This document shows, in pieces, positions 16,848 to 25,531 of a DNA stretch of 64,000 bases. The notes below the pieces were generated by a model that was given only the letters and a program-made list of their open reading frames with translations, did not search any database and had not been told where the DNA came from. A program made the position numbers and the translations under genes. Within the stretch, counting starts at the first letter, position 1. The number at the start of each line of letters is the position of its first letter. Source of the stretch: Pleurocapsa minor GSE-CHR-MK 17-07R (GTDB taxonomy: Bacteria > Chloroflexota > Anaerolineae > Aggregatilineales > Phototrophicaceae). The DNA lies in the NCBI GenBank assembly GCA_019359125.1, contig JAHHHY010000003.1, positions 1 to 64,000 of the forward strand. The letters run 5' to 3'.

Positions 16848-16886
16848 AAACCGGCGTGCATGCCTTGTCATGTGCGCCGGTTTTTG
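16848..16886 (+). terminator. Terminator of first fasciclin gene
   Basis: AAACCGGCG (16848-16856) pairs with CGCCGGTTT (16875-16883) around an 18-base loop, followed by a T run. It lies 22 bases past the stop codon. Confidence 0.8.
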
Positions 16887-17064
16887 TTTGTATTCGGTAT
16901 GAATTGCGTCAAAATAATTTCAAATGCTTAGCCTCACCTCATCTTTAAATCTGGTTAATACCTTACTCATGCGGTAATCTATAGTGAAACATAGGGGGGA
17001 CGCGCACAAAAATCAGTGCGTCTCCTGTGAGATGAACTTGCTTTCTCTTCTAGGAGGTCTTTTG

Positions 17065-19194
17065 ATGCGCAAATTTCTCGCTCTGCTGGTACTGGTCGCT
17101 GCCTTCGTAGGCATGGCCGTACCGACAGTGGCCCAGGACCGCGTGAGCATTCCTGAGCTGCTGACGAATGATGGCCGTTTCGGCACGCTGCTGGCAGCGG
17201 TTGAAGCGGCTGGCCTGGGTGAGGCCCTGTCTGGTGAAGGCCCCTTCACCGTGCTGGCCCCCACCGATGAAGCCTTCGCTGCTGCCCTTGAAGCCCTCGG
17301 CGTTGAAGCCGCTGATCTGCTGGGCAACACCGAACTGCTGACCACCATCCTGACCTATCACGTGATTCCCGGCCGCTTCCAGCTCCGTGATGTCACGTCC
17401 GGCCCCGAAGCAACCACACTGCAGGGTGAAACCGTGCAGTTTGCGCTGACGGCTGGCATCCTGACGGTTAACGAAGCCACCATCATCGACGTGGACAACA
17501 TCGCCTCCAACGGCGTCGTCCATGCCATTGACGGCGTGCTGCTGCCGCCGAGTGTCGTTGAAGCGCTGGCCGCCCCGGCCGAAGAAGCCACGCCCGAACC
17601 GACTGAAGAACCCGCTGTCGCCGGTGTGGCTGACGAAGGCGTGGACATCCCCACCCTGCTGACCAATGACGGCCGTTTCGGCACGCTGCTGGCCGCGGTT
17701 GGCGCTGCTGGCCTGGGTGAAGCCCTCGCTGGTGAAGGCCCCTTCACTGTGCTGGCCCCCACCGACGAAGCCTTTGCTGCTGCCCTCGAAGCCCTCGGCG
17801 TTGAAGCCGCTGACCTGCTGGGCAACACCGAGCTGCTGACCACCATCCTGACCTACCACGTGATCCCCGGCAGCTTCCAGCTCCGTGATATCACCTCCGG
17901 CCCCGAAGTGGCAACCCTGCAGGGTGAAGCCGTGCAGTTCGCGCTGACGGCTGGCATCCTGACGGCCAACCAGGCTACCATCATCGACGTGGACAACATC
18001 GCCTCCAACGGCGTCGTCCATGCCATTGATGCGGTGCTGCTGCCGCCGAGCGTGGCCGAGACTCTGGCCGCCCCGGCTGAAGAAGTCGCCGCCGAACCGA
18101 CGGCTGAACCGGTCGTGGTTGCCGCACCCGAAGGTGACAACATCCCCACCCTGCTGACGAATGACGCTGGTGGCCGCTACACCACCCTGCTGGCTGCCGT
18201 GACCGCTGCTGGCCTGGGCGATGCGCTCGCTGGTGAAGGCCCCTTCACCGTGCTGGCCCCGACCAACGACGCCTTTGACGCCGCGTTTGCCGCCCTCGGC
18301 ATCACTGCTGAAGATGCGCTGGCCAATGTCGACCTGCTGACCAGCATCCTGACCTACCACGTGCTGCCCGGCCGCTATCAGCTGCGCGACATCACCACCG
18401 GCCCGTCCGTGGCCACCCTGGAAGGCAGCAACGTTCAGTTCAACCTGACGCGCGGCGTGCTGACCGTCAACAACATCAACATCAGCGACGTGGACGGCAT
18501 TGCCTCCAACGGCGTGGTGCATGCCATCGACGGCGTGCTGCTGCCGCCGAGCGCCGCTGCGGTCTTCGGCGCCAACATCCGCGTGGCGCACTTCTCGCCC
18601 GACACCCCGAACGTGGACGTGTGGGTGAACTTCGCGCCCGTGCTGACCGACGTGCCGTTCAGCGCCATCTCTGACTGGCTGTCGGTGCCCGCTGGCACCT
18701 ATAACGTCGCCGTCGTGCCCGCTGGTGGCGCGCTGAGCGATGCCGCCATCGGCCCGGTCGATCTGACCCTCGGCGTTGGCACCTACACGACTGTGTCCGC
18801 AGTGGGCAGCCTCGCCAATGGCACGCTGACCGCCGCGCTCATCTCCGAAGACTACAGCGACATCGCTGAAGGCCAGGCCCGCGTGACCGTGTTCCACGCC
18901 ATCGAAGGCGCCCCGGCTGTCAACGTGACCGCCAACGGCGCGCTGCTGATTGGGCAGCTTGCCTTCCCCGGCACCGTCGAAGAGGCCGATGGCCAGCTCA
19001 ATGACGGCGCATTCACCGTCAACGTGCCCGCTGGCGCTTACGACATCCAGGTTGTGACGGCCGACGGCACGGTCATCCTGGACCTGCCCGGCACCGAATT
19101 TGCCGCCGGCACCAACTATCTGGTCGCCGCCATCGGCACGGCGGATGCACCGTCGGTCGCCCTGTCGGCCACCGCGGTGGCAGCGACGGAATAA
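17065..19194 (+). CDS. Secreted protein with three FAS1 domains plus DUF4397
   Basis: A 709-residue exported adhesin-like protein. The signal peptide is 1-23 (ending TVAQ). Three FAS1 domains follow (about 25-170, 190-338 and 358-500), separated by Ala/Glu/Pro/Thr linkers, then DUF4397 (about 505-709). Domains 1 and 2 are nearly identical at both protein and DNA level, with a 498-base repeat period. Domain 3 is more diverged, 495 bases further on. ATG 17065 has AGGAGGT six bases upstream, so the longer upstream frame is rejected. It is probably part of the cell surface or extracellular matrix. It arose from the same ancestor as the preceding gene by domain duplication. Confidence 0.9.
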   Translation: MRKFLALLVLVAAFVGMAVPTVAQDRVSIPELLTNDGRFGTLLAAVEAAGLGEALSGEGPFTVLAPTDEAFAAALEALGVEAADLLGNTELLTTILTYHVIPGRFQLRDVTSGPEATTLQGETVQFALTAGILTVNEATIIDVDNIASNGVVHAIDGVLLPPSVVEALAAPAEEATPEPTEEPAVAGVADEGVDIPTLLTNDGRFGTLLAAVGAAGLGEALAGEGPFTVLAPTDEAFAAALEALGVEAADLLGNTELLTTILTYHVIPGSFQLRDITSGPEVATLQGEAVQFALTAGILTANQATIIDVDNIASNGVVHAIDAVLLPPSVAETLAAPAEEVAAEPTAEPVVVAAPEGDNIPTLLTNDAGGRYTTLLAAVTAAGLGDALAGEGPFTVLAPTNDAFDAAFAALGITAEDALANVDLLTSILTYHVLPGRYQLRDITTGPSVATLEGSNVQFNLTRGVLTVNNINISDVDGIASNGVVHAIDGVLLPPSAAAVFGANIRVAHFSPDTPNVDVWVNFAPVLTDVPFSAISDWLSVPAGTYNVAVVPAGGALSDAAIGPVDLTLGVGTYTTVSAVGSLANGTLTAALISEDYSDIAEGQARVTVFHAIEGAPAVNVTANGALLIGQLAFPGTVEEADGQLNDGAFTVNVPAGAYDIQVVTADGTVILDLPGTEFAAGTNYLVAAIGTADAPSVALSATAVAATE

Positions 19195-19221
19195 GCCTCG
19201 TCCTGCCAGACCCGTAAACAC

Positions 19222-19262
19222 AGAGAGGGCGGCCATCGCGATGATGACCGCCCTCTCTTTTT
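19222..19262 (+). terminator. Terminator of second fasciclin gene
   Basis: An 11-bp perfect stem (AGAGAGGGCGG at 19222-19232 with 19248-19258) and a 15-base loop, followed by a T run. It separates the fasciclin gene from the opposing tRNA gene. Confidence 0.9.
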
Positions 19263-19265
19263 GTG

Positions 19266-19337
19266 TACCCTCACTGGGAATCGAACCCAGGCGCACGGCT
19301 TAGGAGTCCGCCGCTCTATCCACTGAGCTATGAGGGC
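19266..19337 (-). tRNA. tRNA-Arg(CCT)
   Basis: Read on the minus strand, 72 bases give a full cloverleaf. The acceptor is GCCCTCA/TGAGGGT, the D arm GCTC...GAGC and the T arm CTGGG-TTCGATT-CCCAG. The anticodon loop CTCCTAA has anticodon CCT, for AGG codons. CCA is not encoded. The anticodon stem has a G-U pair at 27-43 and an apparent A-G opposition at 31-39, so it is slightly imperfect. The terminator of the opposing fasciclin gene ends next to its 3' end. Confidence 0.95.
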
Positions 19338-19380
19338 AATTTTGCGACAGCCCGCATTGTAGCAGACTGCCGTGAACGGA

Positions 19381-19770
19381 TCAATTGATACGGCAGGTGT
19401 CGGTGTCGCACACAGGCGCGCCGAAAATACGGTTCACGGTGTACCGATTGCGGGCGATCCAGCGATAGACTTTATGGCCCACCCAGGTCATGCCCGGCAC
19501 CCGAAGCAGCAGCCATAACGGAAACGTCAGCGGCAGCTCTTTCAGCATACGGCGCGTGCCCAGGAACCCGGCATAAGTGGCCCCGCTGCCGTCGCGCACA
19601 TGCACCTGCCCCATGGCATCCTCGCGCGGGATATCGCGAAAGTGCTTTCCGGCTTCGTCAGGCGAATGCAGATCGTACCATTTCACCGCGCGGCGCCAGT
19701 CCAGCTTCGACACGATACGCCGCGAACTGTTGCAGATGACACACTGCCCATCATAGAGAACTGCCAGCAT
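19381..19770 (-). CDS. DCC-family (DUF393) thiol-disulfide protein
   Basis: A 129-residue protein of the DCC family. It begins with the defining motif, VLYDGQCVICNSS, which carries a CxxC pair (C10, C13). It is thioredoxin-like in pattern, continuing with WYDLHSPDEAG and GFLGTRRML and a hydrophobic helix region (PLWLLLRVPG). A further cysteine pair ends the protein (CDTDTC). Members are predicted thiol-disulfide oxidoreductases of unknown substrate. It is downstream of the tRNA on the same strand, with a monocistronic appearance. Confidence 0.85.
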   Translation of the reverse strand: MLAVLYDGQCVICNSSRRIVSKLDWRRAVKWYDLHSPDEAGKHFRDIPREDAMGQVHVRDGSGATYAGFLGTRRMLKELPLTFPLWLLLRVPGMTWVGHKVYRWIARNRYTVNRIFGAPVCDTDTCRIN

Positions 19771-19907
19771 GGCTCGTCACCCATTTATGTTCAATAAGCC
19801 TATTGTATCATTACGTGTCCCGCCTGAAGATGAGACCTCCCAGAATTCGGGGGCGCAACTTTTCGCGCGCTGGTGCGTAATGCATATCGTATAGAAGTGA
19901 GGTGATC

Positions 19908-20831
19908 TTGAGCAGTAATCCAAACGAGCCCACCACGCCGCGCTCCACCCAGCCCGTGCTGGATGATGGCATGACGCGGTTTGCACCCCCCGAAATCAAT
20001 ATTCCCTACGGCAGCAGCGCGTCGCAGGTGCCGCCGTCGGCCCCGCCTGCCCAGCCGATTTTTGTCGTCAAGAAATCGCCCATCAGCGGCTGTGCCACGC
20101 TGGCCATCGGCGGCGCGGGCTGTCTGATTCTCCTGGGCGTCATTGCACTGGTGCTCACGCTGAGCGGCGTACTCTCGATCAGCGGCATCGCCAGCAGCAT
20201 CAGCGGGGCGATCAGCGGGCTGGGACAGGCGGTCAACCAGCCTGCCCGTGTGACCATCAACAGCTCGCAGACGCTGCTGCAAGGCATCATGCCGCTGGGG
20301 CAGCTTGTCAGCGTCAGCACGCAGCTGGCCAAAGCAGACGTGAATGTGAATGTATGGCAGGGCACGCTGAATGCCTGCGGCTACTCGGCCAACCATGTTG
20401 TGCAGGGCGGCGTCGAGGCTGGCCTCGACCTCAGCCGCATCGACATCAATGACGTGGCCTACAACGCCGTGACCAATACCTACACGGTCACGCTACCCTA
20501 CCCACAGCTCACCAGCTGCCGCGTGGACTACATCCGCCAGTATGACCGTTCGTTTACCACCTGCAATGTCGACTGGGACGAGGCGCGCCTGCTGGCCAAT
20601 TACTCCACCATCAACGACTTCCGTGACGAAAGTATCGAGGGCGGCATCCTCGACCGCGCCGCCAGCGAGGCGCGCCTGGTCGTCAGCAACTTCATCTCGA
20701 TCGTCACCGGCGCCAGTGTCGAAATCGTGTTCGACCCACCGGAACCAGGGACGATGGTCGCGTCATGCAGCCCCAGCCTGCCCGATGGCTGGCAGATCGA
20801 TGCCAACGGCACCTGGAGCAGTATCAACTAG
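19908..20831 (+). CDS. DUF4230 membrane-anchored protein
   Basis: A 307-residue protein. The N-terminal 55 residues are Pro/Ser-rich and probably cytoplasmic. A transmembrane helix follows (about 63-85) and then an outside domain (about 105-280) resembling DUF4230, including ITINSSQTLLQGIMPLGQLVSVSTQL. The family function is unknown. TTG 19908 was chosen because GAGG (19899-19902), within a nearly perfect anti-16S match GAGGTGATC, lies five bases upstream; GTG 19902 lies inside that site. It is convergent with the sugar transferase gene, across a gap with only weak hairpins. Confidence 0.75.
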   Translation: MSSNPNEPTTPRSTQPVLDDGMTRFAPPEINIPYGSSASQVPPSAPPAQPIFVVKKSPISGCATLAIGGAGCLILLGVIALVLTLSGVLSISGIASSISGAISGLGQAVNQPARVTINSSQTLLQGIMPLGQLVSVSTQLAKADVNVNVWQGTLNACGYSANHVVQGGVEAGLDLSRIDINDVAYNAVTNTYTVTLPYPQLTSCRVDYIRQYDRSFTTCNVDWDEARLLANYSTINDFRDESIEGGILDRAASEARLVVSNFISIVTGASVEIVFDPPEPGTMVASCSPSLPDGWQIDANGTWSSIN

Positions 20832-20963
20832 AAATTAGAGAGTAATGCGTGATGAGGGAAGCGCGAACCGACCAGGTGGCGCGTAATTTGTCCTAAGCCA
20901 TGAACCAATGGTATGGCTAACATCAGAGTGGATAACAGCCAACCCACTCATCACTATCCCTGT

Positions 20964-22406
20964 TTAGTACGCCCCCGAACGCAGAATAACGCGTGGGATC
21001 GTCATCATCAGGATTTGCGCGTCCAGCCCCATCGACCAGTTCTCGATGTAATAGATGTCCAGCAGACACATCTCGTCAAAGGGGACTTCGCTGCGGCCAT
21101 TGACCTGCCACAGGCCGGTCATGCCCGGCTTCACCTGCAACCGCTGGCGATGCCACGGCGCATATAATTCGACCTCATCGGGCGTGGGCGGGCGCGGACC
21201 TACCAGGCTCATCTGGCCGGTCAGCACATTAATCAGGTTGGGCAGTTCGTCGATGCTGGTGCGGCGGATGAACCTGCCCACGCGGGTGATACGCGGGTCA
21301 TCTTTGATTTTGGGATGGCGCGGGTCCAGTTCCAGCGTCTCGACAAGCTTGCTGCGCATAGCGTCTGCATTTTCGATCATGCTGCGGAACTTGATCATTT
21401 TGAACGGACGGCCATTTTCGCCCACGCGGGTGGCGGAATAAAAGATGCTGCCCGGCCCTTCCAGGCGAATCGCCAGCGCGACCAGGCCGAAAATCAGCAA
21501 CCACACAGGCGCGGCCAGCACCACCAGCGCCACATCCACCACGCGCTTGACCAGCCGGTTGCCCGCCCGGAACGGCGCGGCATTGTTCACGCGCAGCAGA
21601 GGAATGCCATCCATATTTTCAAACTGCACCTGGCGCAGATTGAGCTGGAACAGGTCTGGCACCACGCTGACCTCGACCCCCGCCTTCTGGCAGATTTCCG
21701 TCATCGCCATGATGGTGTCGTGCTGCGACCACGGCAGCGTAATCACCACCGCATCCACCGGCTGTTCGCGCAGCACGTCAGCCAGGCTGCCTGTGTCGCC
21801 CAGCGCCTTCACGCGCCCCAGGTCGGACAAATCCCCGTGCGAATTGTCATCGAGGAAACCCAGCGGCACATAGCCCAGCTCTTTGCGGGCGATCATCGTG
21901 CGCAGCACTGCGCGGCCGGTATCATCCACGCCAATCACCAGCGCCCGCATCACGCCGATACCCCGCGCGCGCAGCCGGGCATACACCGTCCGCCGGATGA
22001 TACGCGCCAGCGCCAGCAGAATCACCGTGAAAGCGGCCGCATAAATCAGCAGCAGGCGGCTGAACACCAGCGGCTGAAAGACAAAGCTGATCGCCATCAG
22101 CACCACGGTGGCATTGGCCACGCCGTTGAGGATGGTATACAGGTCTTCAGACCAGCTGCGCGAACGGGCGGCTTTATACAGCCCCGCCCCGCGATAGACA
22201 AACCACAGCAGCACCGAGAAAATCACCGCGTAAGGCAGATAGGCATCCAGCGGCGCGGAATTAAATTCGTAGACCGGGCGCAGCAGCTGCAGCTGATAGC
22301 GCACGATATAGGCGAGGATGAAGGCCAGAAAAGCCAGCACAATATCCAGCGCGGGCATCAGCCATGTCGGTTCGATGAGTTTATGGGCGCGTTTTTGAGG
22401 CGTCAC
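20964..22406 (-). CDS. Polyprenyl-phosphate sugar-1-phosphate transferase
   Basis: A 480-residue initiating enzyme for exopolysaccharide or O-antigen-like glycans. It transfers a sugar-1-phosphate to undecaprenyl phosphate at the inner membrane. Four N-terminal helices (about 12-130) are followed by a Rossmann-like CoA-binding-type domain (about 150-270). The catalytic bacterial sugar transferase domain comes last (about 285-480), with KRVVDVALVV, FKMIKFRSM, DELPNLINVLTGQMSLVGPRP and VKPGMTGLWQVNGRS. The GTG start at 22406 lies two bases after the stop of the upstream glycosyltransferase gene, so translation is probably coupled. The sugar specificity cannot be read from the sequence. Confidence 0.88.
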   Translation of the reverse strand: MTPQKRAHKLIEPTWLMPALDIVLAFLAFILAYIVRYQLQLLRPVYEFNSAPLDAYLPYAVIFSVLLWFVYRGAGLYKAARSRSWSEDLYTILNGVANATVVLMAISFVFQPLVFSRLLLIYAAAFTVILLALARIIRRTVYARLRARGIGVMRALVIGVDDTGRAVLRTMIARKELGYVPLGFLDDNSHGDLSDLGRVKALGDTGSLADVLREQPVDAVVITLPWSQHDTIMAMTEICQKAGVEVSVVPDLFQLNLRQVQFENMDGIPLLRVNNAAPFRAGNRLVKRVVDVALVVLAAPVWLLIFGLVALAIRLEGPGSIFYSATRVGENGRPFKMIKFRSMIENADAMRSKLVETLELDPRHPKIKDDPRITRVGRFIRRTSIDELPNLINVLTGQMSLVGPRPPTPDEVELYAPWHRQRLQVKPGMTGLWQVNGRSEVPFDEMCLLDIYYIENWSMGLDAQILMMTIPRVILRSGAY

Positions 22407-22408
22407 AT

Positions 22409-23536
22409 CTATTTTCCAAAGGCTTTTTGATAACACTCGACGGTGATGCGCGACGTTTCGGCCCAGGTATAGCCTGCTGCACGTCCGATGCCCCGTTCGC
22501 GGGCGGATGCGCGCCAGGCTGCATCCCCGCTGGCCATGCGCAGCGCGGATGCCCAGCCGTCCACATCGTAAGGCGGCACCAGATGCCCGGCACCGGAGGC
22601 CACTTCGGGCAACGACGACGCATCCGAGGTGATGACCGGCGTGCCGCAGGCCATCGCCTCCAGCACCGGCAGGCCAAACCCCTCGAACACCGACGGGTAT
22701 ATAAATGTTTCTGCGCAATTATACCAGAACGGCAGGTCATCAGCAGGCACGAAGCCGATGAAGCGCACGTCATCGTCCAGCCGCAGCCGCTCGACCGCCG
22801 CGAAAATCGGGGCGTAGTCCCAGCCCTTGCCGCCGCCGATAATCAGCGGCAGGCGTTCATCGGGCGACAGGCGGGCATAGGCCTCCAGCAGCGTGACCAG
22901 ATTCTTGCGCGGCTCCAGCGTGCCCACAAACAGCCAGAAGCGCGCCGGCAATTCCTCCTGTGCGCGAAACGCCTCAATCTGGGCCTGTGGCAGCGGACGA
23001 AAACGCGCACGGTCACAGCCGGGCGCGGCCACATCGATACGCTCTGGCGCGATGCCCCAGGTCTCGGTCAGGTCGCGGGCAGTGGCCTGCGAAATCGTGA
23101 GCACACGGCGCGCACGCTGGCAGGTCTGGCGGGCGAGCGTTGTCAAATAGGCGCGGCGGGCGCGCGGCAGCCGGTCGGGAAAATGCACAAAGCTGAGGTC
23201 ATACACGGTGGTCACCAGCGGCAGGCGCATCGCCAGCGGCGCGACAAATGCCATCGCGTGATAGGCATCAAAGCCGCGCCCCATCAGCGCGAACGGCTGG
23301 GCGATCTGCTCCCAGGCGATGCGCCGCGCCGGATGTTCGGTGTTAAAGCGCGAACGATGCACATGCAGCGGCGCATAATCCGCCGTCAGCTGGGCACCGG
23401 CCAGCAGGGTCGTGTCCCAGCCAGGCGGCAGCCAGGCAGGCAGATGCATCAGCACATGGTGCATGTACTGATGAATGCCCGCGCTGCGGTATCCCGTAGT
23501 GCCGGAAAGAAGGTGAGCGTTCAGTGCGATGTGCAT
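22409..23536 (-). CDS. GT4-family glycosyltransferase
   Basis: A 375-residue GT-B fold glycosyltransferase (GT4). The N-terminal acceptor domain begins MHIALNAHLLSG. The C-terminal nucleotide-sugar domain starts near FVGTLEPRKNLVTLLEA. The donor-binding signature is SVFEGFGLPVLEAMACGTPVITSD (the EFGLP-type E-x7-E region, about 285-310). It transfers a hexose from an activated donor to a growing glycan in the cytoplasm. It directly precedes the polyprenyl-phosphate sugar transferase, so both likely act in one surface polysaccharide pathway. ATG 23536 was chosen as the natural start of the first beta strand. Confidence 0.9.
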   Translation of the reverse strand: MHIALNAHLLSGTTGYRSAGIHQYMHHVLMHLPAWLPPGWDTTLLAGAQLTADYAPLHVHRSRFNTEHPARRIAWEQIAQPFALMGRGFDAYHAMAFVAPLAMRLPLVTTVYDLSFVHFPDRLPRARRAYLTTLARQTCQRARRVLTISQATARDLTETWGIAPERIDVAAPGCDRARFRPLPQAQIEAFRAQEELPARFWLFVGTLEPRKNLVTLLEAYARLSPDERLPLIIGGGKGWDYAPIFAAVERLRLDDDVRFIGFVPADDLPFWYNCAETFIYPSVFEGFGLPVLEAMACGTPVITSDASSLPEVASGAGHLVPPYDVDGWASALRMASGDAAWRASARERGIGRAAGYTWAETSRITVECYQKAFGK

Positions 23537-23570
23537 AGCGCGGTAGTATACCACCGTGCCACGCGCTGCT

Positions 23571-23963
23571 CTACGCGGGGATCAGCTCCAGATACACGCG
23601 CTTCGCGCCACGCACGCGGCTGGCCAGGTCAAACATGCGCTTCATCAGGCCATACTTGCGCGACAGATGGGCGTCGGCCATCTTCCATTCAGATTCAGGC
23701 AGCACGCGGGCGGTCGCGTTTTTAGCCTCGCCCAGCAGCGTGCCATTCGACGTACACGGCGCGACGGTCACCGCGGGTGTGTGGCTGATGCGCTTCACCT
23801 TGCCGGCATTCGCCTGCGTGACGACATACAGGCGGTCTTCTGCCTGCGCGAACCAGACCGGCGTTGGGACCGGTGTGCCATTTTTGCGCACGGTCACCAG
23901 CGACATAAACTGGTGCCCGGAAAGATTTTCAAAACGATGGGTGGTCTGGGTATTGGCTGCCAT
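23571..23963 (-). CDS. PPOX-class F420/flavin-dependent oxidoreductase
   Basis: A 130-residue split-barrel protein resembling the PPOX-class F420-dependent group typified by Rv2061. It shows MSLVTVRKNGTPVPTPVWFA (about 20-39), LYVVTQANAGKVKRISHTPAVTVAPC (about 45-70) and the C-terminal YLELIP. Such proteins bind F420 or FMN and reduce small substrates. Cofactor choice cannot be settled without structure, and no F420 biosynthesis gene is nearby. It stands alone upstream of the glycosyltransferase gene on the same strand and is divergent from the WD40 gene. Confidence 0.8.
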   Translation of the reverse strand: MAANTQTTHRFENLSGHQFMSLVTVRKNGTPVPTPVWFAQAEDRLYVVTQANAGKVKRISHTPAVTVAPCTSNGTLLGEAKNATARVLPESEWKMADAHLSRKYGLMKRMFDLASRVRGAKRVYLELIPA

Positions 23964-24035
23964 ATTTCAACTCCATTTGTCTCGACTGTATAATCATGCT
24001 CTGATTCACACTAACAATGAGTAAGAAGCACCTGA

Positions 24036-24962
24036 ATGATTGAGACAATTTCCCGCGAAAACAGCCCCAGCCTGCGCGAATCAGCCGTTTACGCCTGCGG
24101 CTTTCCCACCCAGCTCGCCTGGTCGCCGGACGGGACGCTGCTGGCAGCCAGCCACGGCGGCGGCATCGGCCTGTGGACGCCCGACCAGCGCCAGCCGACC
24201 GCGCACGTGGCGCATGATGCCCCCATCAAAGGGCTGGCCTTCGACAGCACCGGCGACTGGATCGTATGCGCCAGCAGCGATACCTTCGTGCGCGGCCTGC
24301 TGACCGAGACACGCACCATCCGCTGGGACTTTTCAGCCGGGGCAGCCGTTAACACGGTCGCCATCAGCGCGGATGACCAGTGGATCGCGGCCGGTGCTGG
24401 CGATGGCAATCTGTTCCTGTGGGAACGCGGCAGGCCGCGCCCGCTGCGCCAGCAGGCGCATCAGGACGAAATCACGCAGCTGGCGTTTCTGACCGACGGA
24501 CGGCTGCTCAGCGGCGGCTGGGACGGCATGGCGGCGGTCTGGCGGCCAGGGCAGGCCGCGCCGGACGCATGGCTAACGCGGGCAGACGCCGATGGCAAGC
24601 CCGTATGGGTGCGCGGGCTGGCGGTCTCAAAGACCGGCCTGGCGGCGCTGTGTTATCGCGATGGGCAGGTGTGGCTGGTCGACTGCATGGGGGCGAATCT
24701 GGCGGTTCAGGCGATGCTCAGCGCGCACGAGGGTGGCTGCGATGCGGCGGCCTTCTCGCCCGACGGGTCAGTGCTGGTGACCGGCGGCCGCGATCAGCTG
24801 ATTCATGTCTGGAACCTGGACACACGCGAACGGCTGGTCACGCTGAATGGGCACAAAAAGCCGGTGCTCGATGTCGCTTTCAGCCCGGACGGGCGCGCTT
24901 TTGCCAGCGCGGGCGGTGACGGCAGCATCCGCGTGTGGCGGGCCATCCCGCCTGAAGTCTGA
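24036..24962 (+). CDS. WD40-repeat protein
   Basis: A 308-residue cytosolic beta-propeller with about seven WD40 blades. Typical blades include LAWSPDGTLLAASHGGGIGLWTPD near the N-terminus, and AFSPDGSVLVTGGRDQLIHVWN and AFSPDGRAFASAGGDGSIRVWR at the C-terminus. There is no signal peptide or membrane helix. WD40 proteins act as protein-binding platforms and no partner is evident. The intergenic gap on the left is shared with the divergent PPOX gene. A Trm112-like gene follows after 63 bases. Confidence 0.88.
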   Translation: MIETISRENSPSLRESAVYACGFPTQLAWSPDGTLLAASHGGGIGLWTPDQRQPTAHVAHDAPIKGLAFDSTGDWIVCASSDTFVRGLLTETRTIRWDFSAGAAVNTVAISADDQWIAAGAGDGNLFLWERGRPRPLRQQAHQDEITQLAFLTDGRLLSGGWDGMAAVWRPGQAAPDAWLTRADADGKPVWVRGLAVSKTGLAALCYRDGQVWLVDCMGANLAVQAMLSAHEGGCDAAAFSPDGSVLVTGGRDQLIHVWNLDTRERLVTLNGHKKPVLDVAFSPDGRAFASAGGDGSIRVWRAIPPEV

Positions 24963-25025
24963 GCTTTGCACGTGCCCTGTTTCCCTGTACACTTGGCAGC
25001 ATACAGGTCCGCTTTCTAATCATGA

Positions 25026-25289
25026 ATGGTGATGACGATGACCGACGCAACCCCCTCCATTGACCCCCAACTGCTGGAATGGCTGCGCTGCCCGGTCGCG
25101 GTGCAGTGGAAAGACAAGGGCGATGATCCGGGCCGCCTTGAGCTGGTGAAGGGCTGCTGGCTGGTGAGCGCAGACAGCGGCTACAAGTATCCCATCCGCA
25201 ACGGCATCCCGGTGATGCTGGTCGAAGAAGGCGCGAAGTGGAAAGATACCGCCGTCGACGCGCTGCCGGTGCCCCCGCCTAACGCCTGA
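25026..25289 (+). CDS. Trm112-like small protein lacking full zinc ligands
   Basis: An 87-residue protein matching the Trm112/UPF0434 family: LLEWLRCPVAV at the start of the domain (about 15-25), and YKYPIRNGIPVML-EEG (about 58-73), the family's hallmark. Zinc-binding members have CPxC; here only the first cysteine remains (CPVA), and the second knuckle is reduced to KGCW. A structural zinc site is therefore likely absent. The family activates methyltransferases in archaea and eukaryotes; bacterial copies are uncharacterised. Several ATG/GTG codons are clustered at the start, and 25026 is the first. Confidence 0.8.
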   Translation: MVMTMTDATPSIDPQLLEWLRCPVAVQWKDKGDDPGRLELVKGCWLVSADSGYKYPIRNGIPVMLVEEGAKWKDTAVDALPVPPPNA

Positions 25290-25312
25290 CACCCCTCATT
25301 TGCAATCCGCAC

Positions 25313-25347
25313 GCACGCGCCCCGGCCCACACAGCCCCGGCGCGTGC
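25313..25347. terminator. Strong hairpin after Trm112-like gene
   Basis: GCACGCGCC (25313-25321) pairs perfectly with GGCGCGTGC (25339-25347) around a 17-base loop, 23 bases after the stop. No T run follows, so termination would need Rho, or it acts as a 3' stabiliser. Confidence 0.5.
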
Positions 25348-25531
25348 GCATGTATTCCCCCTGTTGCCACCCTGATTCCCTGCCGCGGCTAACCAGATTC
25401 TTATTCGCACTGGGAGATATGACCCATCGTGCGCAGGCCATGCTGCTTTGCCGCCATGTTATTCGCACGGTATACTGCAAGGTGAATACTTACCCTGTGG
25501 TTTGGTGACGCACCAGCGGGACTTTGACTGA

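Noticed and set aside
17050-19296. A 748-codon open frame on the minus strand opposite the fasciclin gene
   Set aside because: It is antisense to a clear gene with signal peptide and three FAS1 domains. The frame stays open because of the repeated, GC-biased coding strand, and its translation is low-complexity Gly/His/Gln.
20890-20950. Two small hairpins between the convergent DUF4230 and sugar transferase genes
   Set aside because: Stems of six bases with long loops and no T run; termination cannot be claimed.
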